Of a stretch of 64,000 bases of DNA, positions 62,466-64,000 are shown piece by piece. The notes under the pieces are model-generated. The model did not search any database. It was given only the letters and a program-made list of their open reading frames with translations, and was not told the origin of the DNA. This stretch comes from Sphingobacteriia bacterium. Its GTDB lineage: Bacteria; Bacteroidota; Bacteroidia; Chitinophagales; Chitinophagaceae. The stretch covers positions 1 through 64,000 of the forward strand of contig JAFKLS010000018.1 in NCBI GenBank assembly GCA_017304675.1. The letters are read 5' to 3'. Position 1 is the first letter of the stretch, and each line of letters opens with the position of its first letter. The position numbers and the translations under genes were made by a program.

Positions 62466-63869
62466 TTAATGCTGATTACCTCTACCATTGCTTTGATAAC
62501 ATCCTATATCTTTTCCCGGAGGTGTAATTTCTGTTGCACCATATACTGGATCCACTATTACAGATGCAACAGGAGAAAATTTAGTATAGCCCACACCAAT
62601 ACAAGGAGATGTTGACTTTAATGCAAAATTGTAACTCCCTACTACAGATATATCTCTTAATTGCAACCCCGCGGGTAATGGAACAGGAGCATTAATAAAC
62701 TGAGGATTATTGGCTCCATTTAATGATGCAGGAGCTGTATATACATCACCCACTTTCCATCCTGCCGGTAAATAAGTAGAAGGCTTGGGGACATCCGTTT
62801 CCTGCGGAAGGCTTATGGCTGTACTAACAGATAATGAAGGAATGAATTGACTGCATACAGAAGTTGAATCACCATAATACCAGTTATATCCGTACCTGAT
62901 ATTGGCTGTATCGGCAATTGGATTTTGCACAATACGTAACCCAAACTTGCAGTTAACAATTAAATTATTGTAGGCTAACCCCGCTGCACCCTGTTCGTAA
63001 TTAATAGAGCCGCCGCGACCGGTAGCATTTCTTCTGTAACCGCAGTTTACAATTGTATTGTTATAACAATTTACAACCGTTGAAGGAACACCCGGTAATA
63101 CATTGATGTTTGACATTTTAGGACCATTGGTTGCCATTCCAATACAAAGGTTGTACGCATAATCACCAACAGTTCCTGCTTTAGAATTCATGGCTTCCCC
63201 TCCGGTATAACCACATTTTTCAAATGTATTACGCATCACATGAATTTTTCCACCGTTAATACGAAAAGGATCATCTACACTTCCGTATACCCATGAATCT
63301 TCCAAAACAAATGTTCCTGCAGGGTTGGCAAAATATAACGGGTAAGGGCTTGCACCTCCGGTAAAGGTTTTCATCGCTGCGCTTATCGTTCCTCCGCCAA
63401 ATTCAATATGTGTCCATTTAATGGCCATTAACGGGCAATTGGTTGCGCCGGTAATACCTGTCCACTGGCCTTTCAAGGCTGGGTCCAAATCCGGGTTAGC
63501 TCCTAACTGGTCTGTTTTAGTAACTCCTGGTTTTGTTAACCAAATGGGTTTGTCTTTTGTTCCCAAACATAATAAAACGCCTTGCACCCCTAAGCCTACC
63601 GGCGTACCACTTCCTTTAAAATTCACGGTTACGCCTTCCTGGATAATCAGGGTATCACCGGCGTTCACAAAAATATCTCCACAAACATTGTATGTTTTAC
63701 CGGCCAGCATCGTGCCTTTAACCGATCCGCTTAAACAAGCCGTATCACTAATGGGAGCTACAATAGGTTTTACAGCCTGCGATAGGTCTTTACTATCCTG
63801 GCTCTTTGTACAGGATGATAATACAATAATTGCCGTAAGCACATTAAGTATTGAAACAATCTTTTTCAT
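62466..63869 (-). CDS. Beta-helix-like surface lipoprotein
   Basis: 467 aa from ATG 63869. Signal MKKIVSILNVLTAIIVLSSC with lipobox Cys. The body repeats Gly- and Asn-rich turns (AGDTLIIQEGVTVNFKGSG, CYNNTIVNCGYRRNATGRGG, NNLIVNCKFGLRIVQNP) typical of right-handed beta-helices. It may bind a glycan or act as a surface partner of the receptor gene upstream. No catalytic motif was recognised. Neighbours: receptor end 21 bp upstream, metallophosphoesterase 58 bp downstream, all minus strand. Confidence 0.72.
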   Translation of the reverse strand: MKKIVSILNVLTAIIVLSSCTKSQDSKDLSQAVKPIVAPISDTACLSGSVKGTMLAGKTYNVCGDIFVNAGDTLIIQEGVTVNFKGSGTPVGLGVQGVLLCLGTKDKPIWLTKPGVTKTDQLGANPDLDPALKGQWTGITGATNCPLMAIKWTHIEFGGGTISAAMKTFTGGASPYPLYFANPAGTFVLEDSWVYGSVDDPFRINGGKIHVMRNTFEKCGYTGGEAMNSKAGTVGDYAYNLCIGMATNGPKMSNINVLPGVPSTVVNCYNNTIVNCGYRRNATGRGGSINYEQGAAGLAYNNLIVNCKFGLRIVQNPIADTANIRYGYNWYYGDSTSVCSQFIPSLSVSTAISLPQETDVPKPSTYLPAGWKVGDVYTAPASLNGANNPQFINAPVPLPAGLQLRDISVVGSYNFALKSTSPCIGVGYTKFSPVASVIVDPVYGATEITPPGKDIGCYQSNGRGNQH

Positions 63870-63890
63870 TTTTATCAATTGAGTTAGTTT

Positions 63891-64000
63891 TTAAAGTTTA
63901 TATCTCAAGCCAAACAAATAAGAGATCTTATAATAATCTTTTTGAACAATAATCCTGTTATCGGGATCTGTTTGCAATGCTAAAGGCCTGGATCCGCTGG
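63891..64000 (-). CDS. C-terminal fragment of an outer-membrane (TonB-dependent receptor-like) protein, cut by the window edge
   Basis: 36 codons to the stop at 63891. The translation ends KDYYKISYLFGLRYKL, with alternating aromatic and hydrophobic residues as in the last strand of a TonB-dependent receptor. The rest of the gene lies beyond 64000. It precedes the beta-helix lipoprotein in the same direction. Confidence 0.6.
   Translation of the reverse strand, partial: SGSRPLALQTDPDNRIIVQKDYYKISYLFGLRYKL

Overview
The window looks like chromosomal DNA of a Bacteroidota bacterium, most probably a member of the Chitinophagaceae. The signs are a SusC/SusD pair, TonB-dependent receptors, a DUF4476 protein, AT-rich leaders with few Shine-Dalgarno sequences, and several promoters of the Bacteroidota form TTG-N19-21-TAnnTTTG. 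The taxonomic call is inference; no rRNA gene is present.

Layout. (1) 1-7.2 kb is housekeeping: truA with a DUF4476 protein, an M1 aminopeptidase, accB-accC and efp. (2) At 7395-7466 there is a tRNA-Glu(UUC), and its last 16 bp recur at 15030-15045. Between them lies a 7.6-kb integrative island. It carries a tyrosine integrase, an HTH/excisionase-like gene, a HUH replication-type protein, and a cargo operon of a GHKL ATPase, a STAS-like DUF4325 protein and a one-helix membrane protein. (3) 15.2-28.6 kb is a lasso-type RiPP gene cluster. It has a nucleotidyltransferase, an ABC exporter, a PqqD-like recognition protein, a McjB-like protease, an Asn-synthetase-like cyclase lacking the glutaminase Cys, and a very short precursor gene at 24078-24203. 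Tailoring candidates follow: a sulfotransferase, an HPr-kinase-like peptide kinase, a GNAT, two methyltransferases and an APS kinase. Three tandem phage tail-collar (MdpB-like) genes sit inside it. (4) 28.6-38.2 kb holds two LuxR-type response regulators, a NarX-type sensor kinase, a membrane protein, a trypsin-like protease and two large soluble proteins. One large protein resembles P47/OrfX-type proteins; the other has a beta-rich N-terminus and hydrophobic helices. This is a candidate uncharacterised toxin-like locus. (5) 38.2-43.2 kb has small membrane and surface proteins, a degenerate-looking TPP riboswitch, and a Na+/H+ antiporter. (6) 43.3-55.6 kb is a polyuronate utilisation locus: a LacI regulator, GH105, kduI, kduD, a PF05426-type lyase, susD, susC, kdgF and a PL17-like lyase. 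(7) 55.9-64 kb holds an S41 peptidase, a DtxR-type regulator divergent from a TonB-dependent receptor with a DtxR-like box between them, a metallophosphoesterase, a beta-helix lipoprotein and the end of another outer-membrane receptor.

How the genes fit together. In the RiPP locus, the precursor ends in Ser and its core has no Tyr. The neighbouring kinase, sulfotransferase and PAPS-making APS kinase suggest a phosphorylated and/or sulfated lasso-like peptide. In the polyuronate locus, lyases outside the cytoplasm feed SusCD uptake. KdgF, KduI and KduD then convert unsaturated uronates to 2-keto-3-deoxygluconate. LacI-type operator palindromes occur both before lacI and before the lyase operon.
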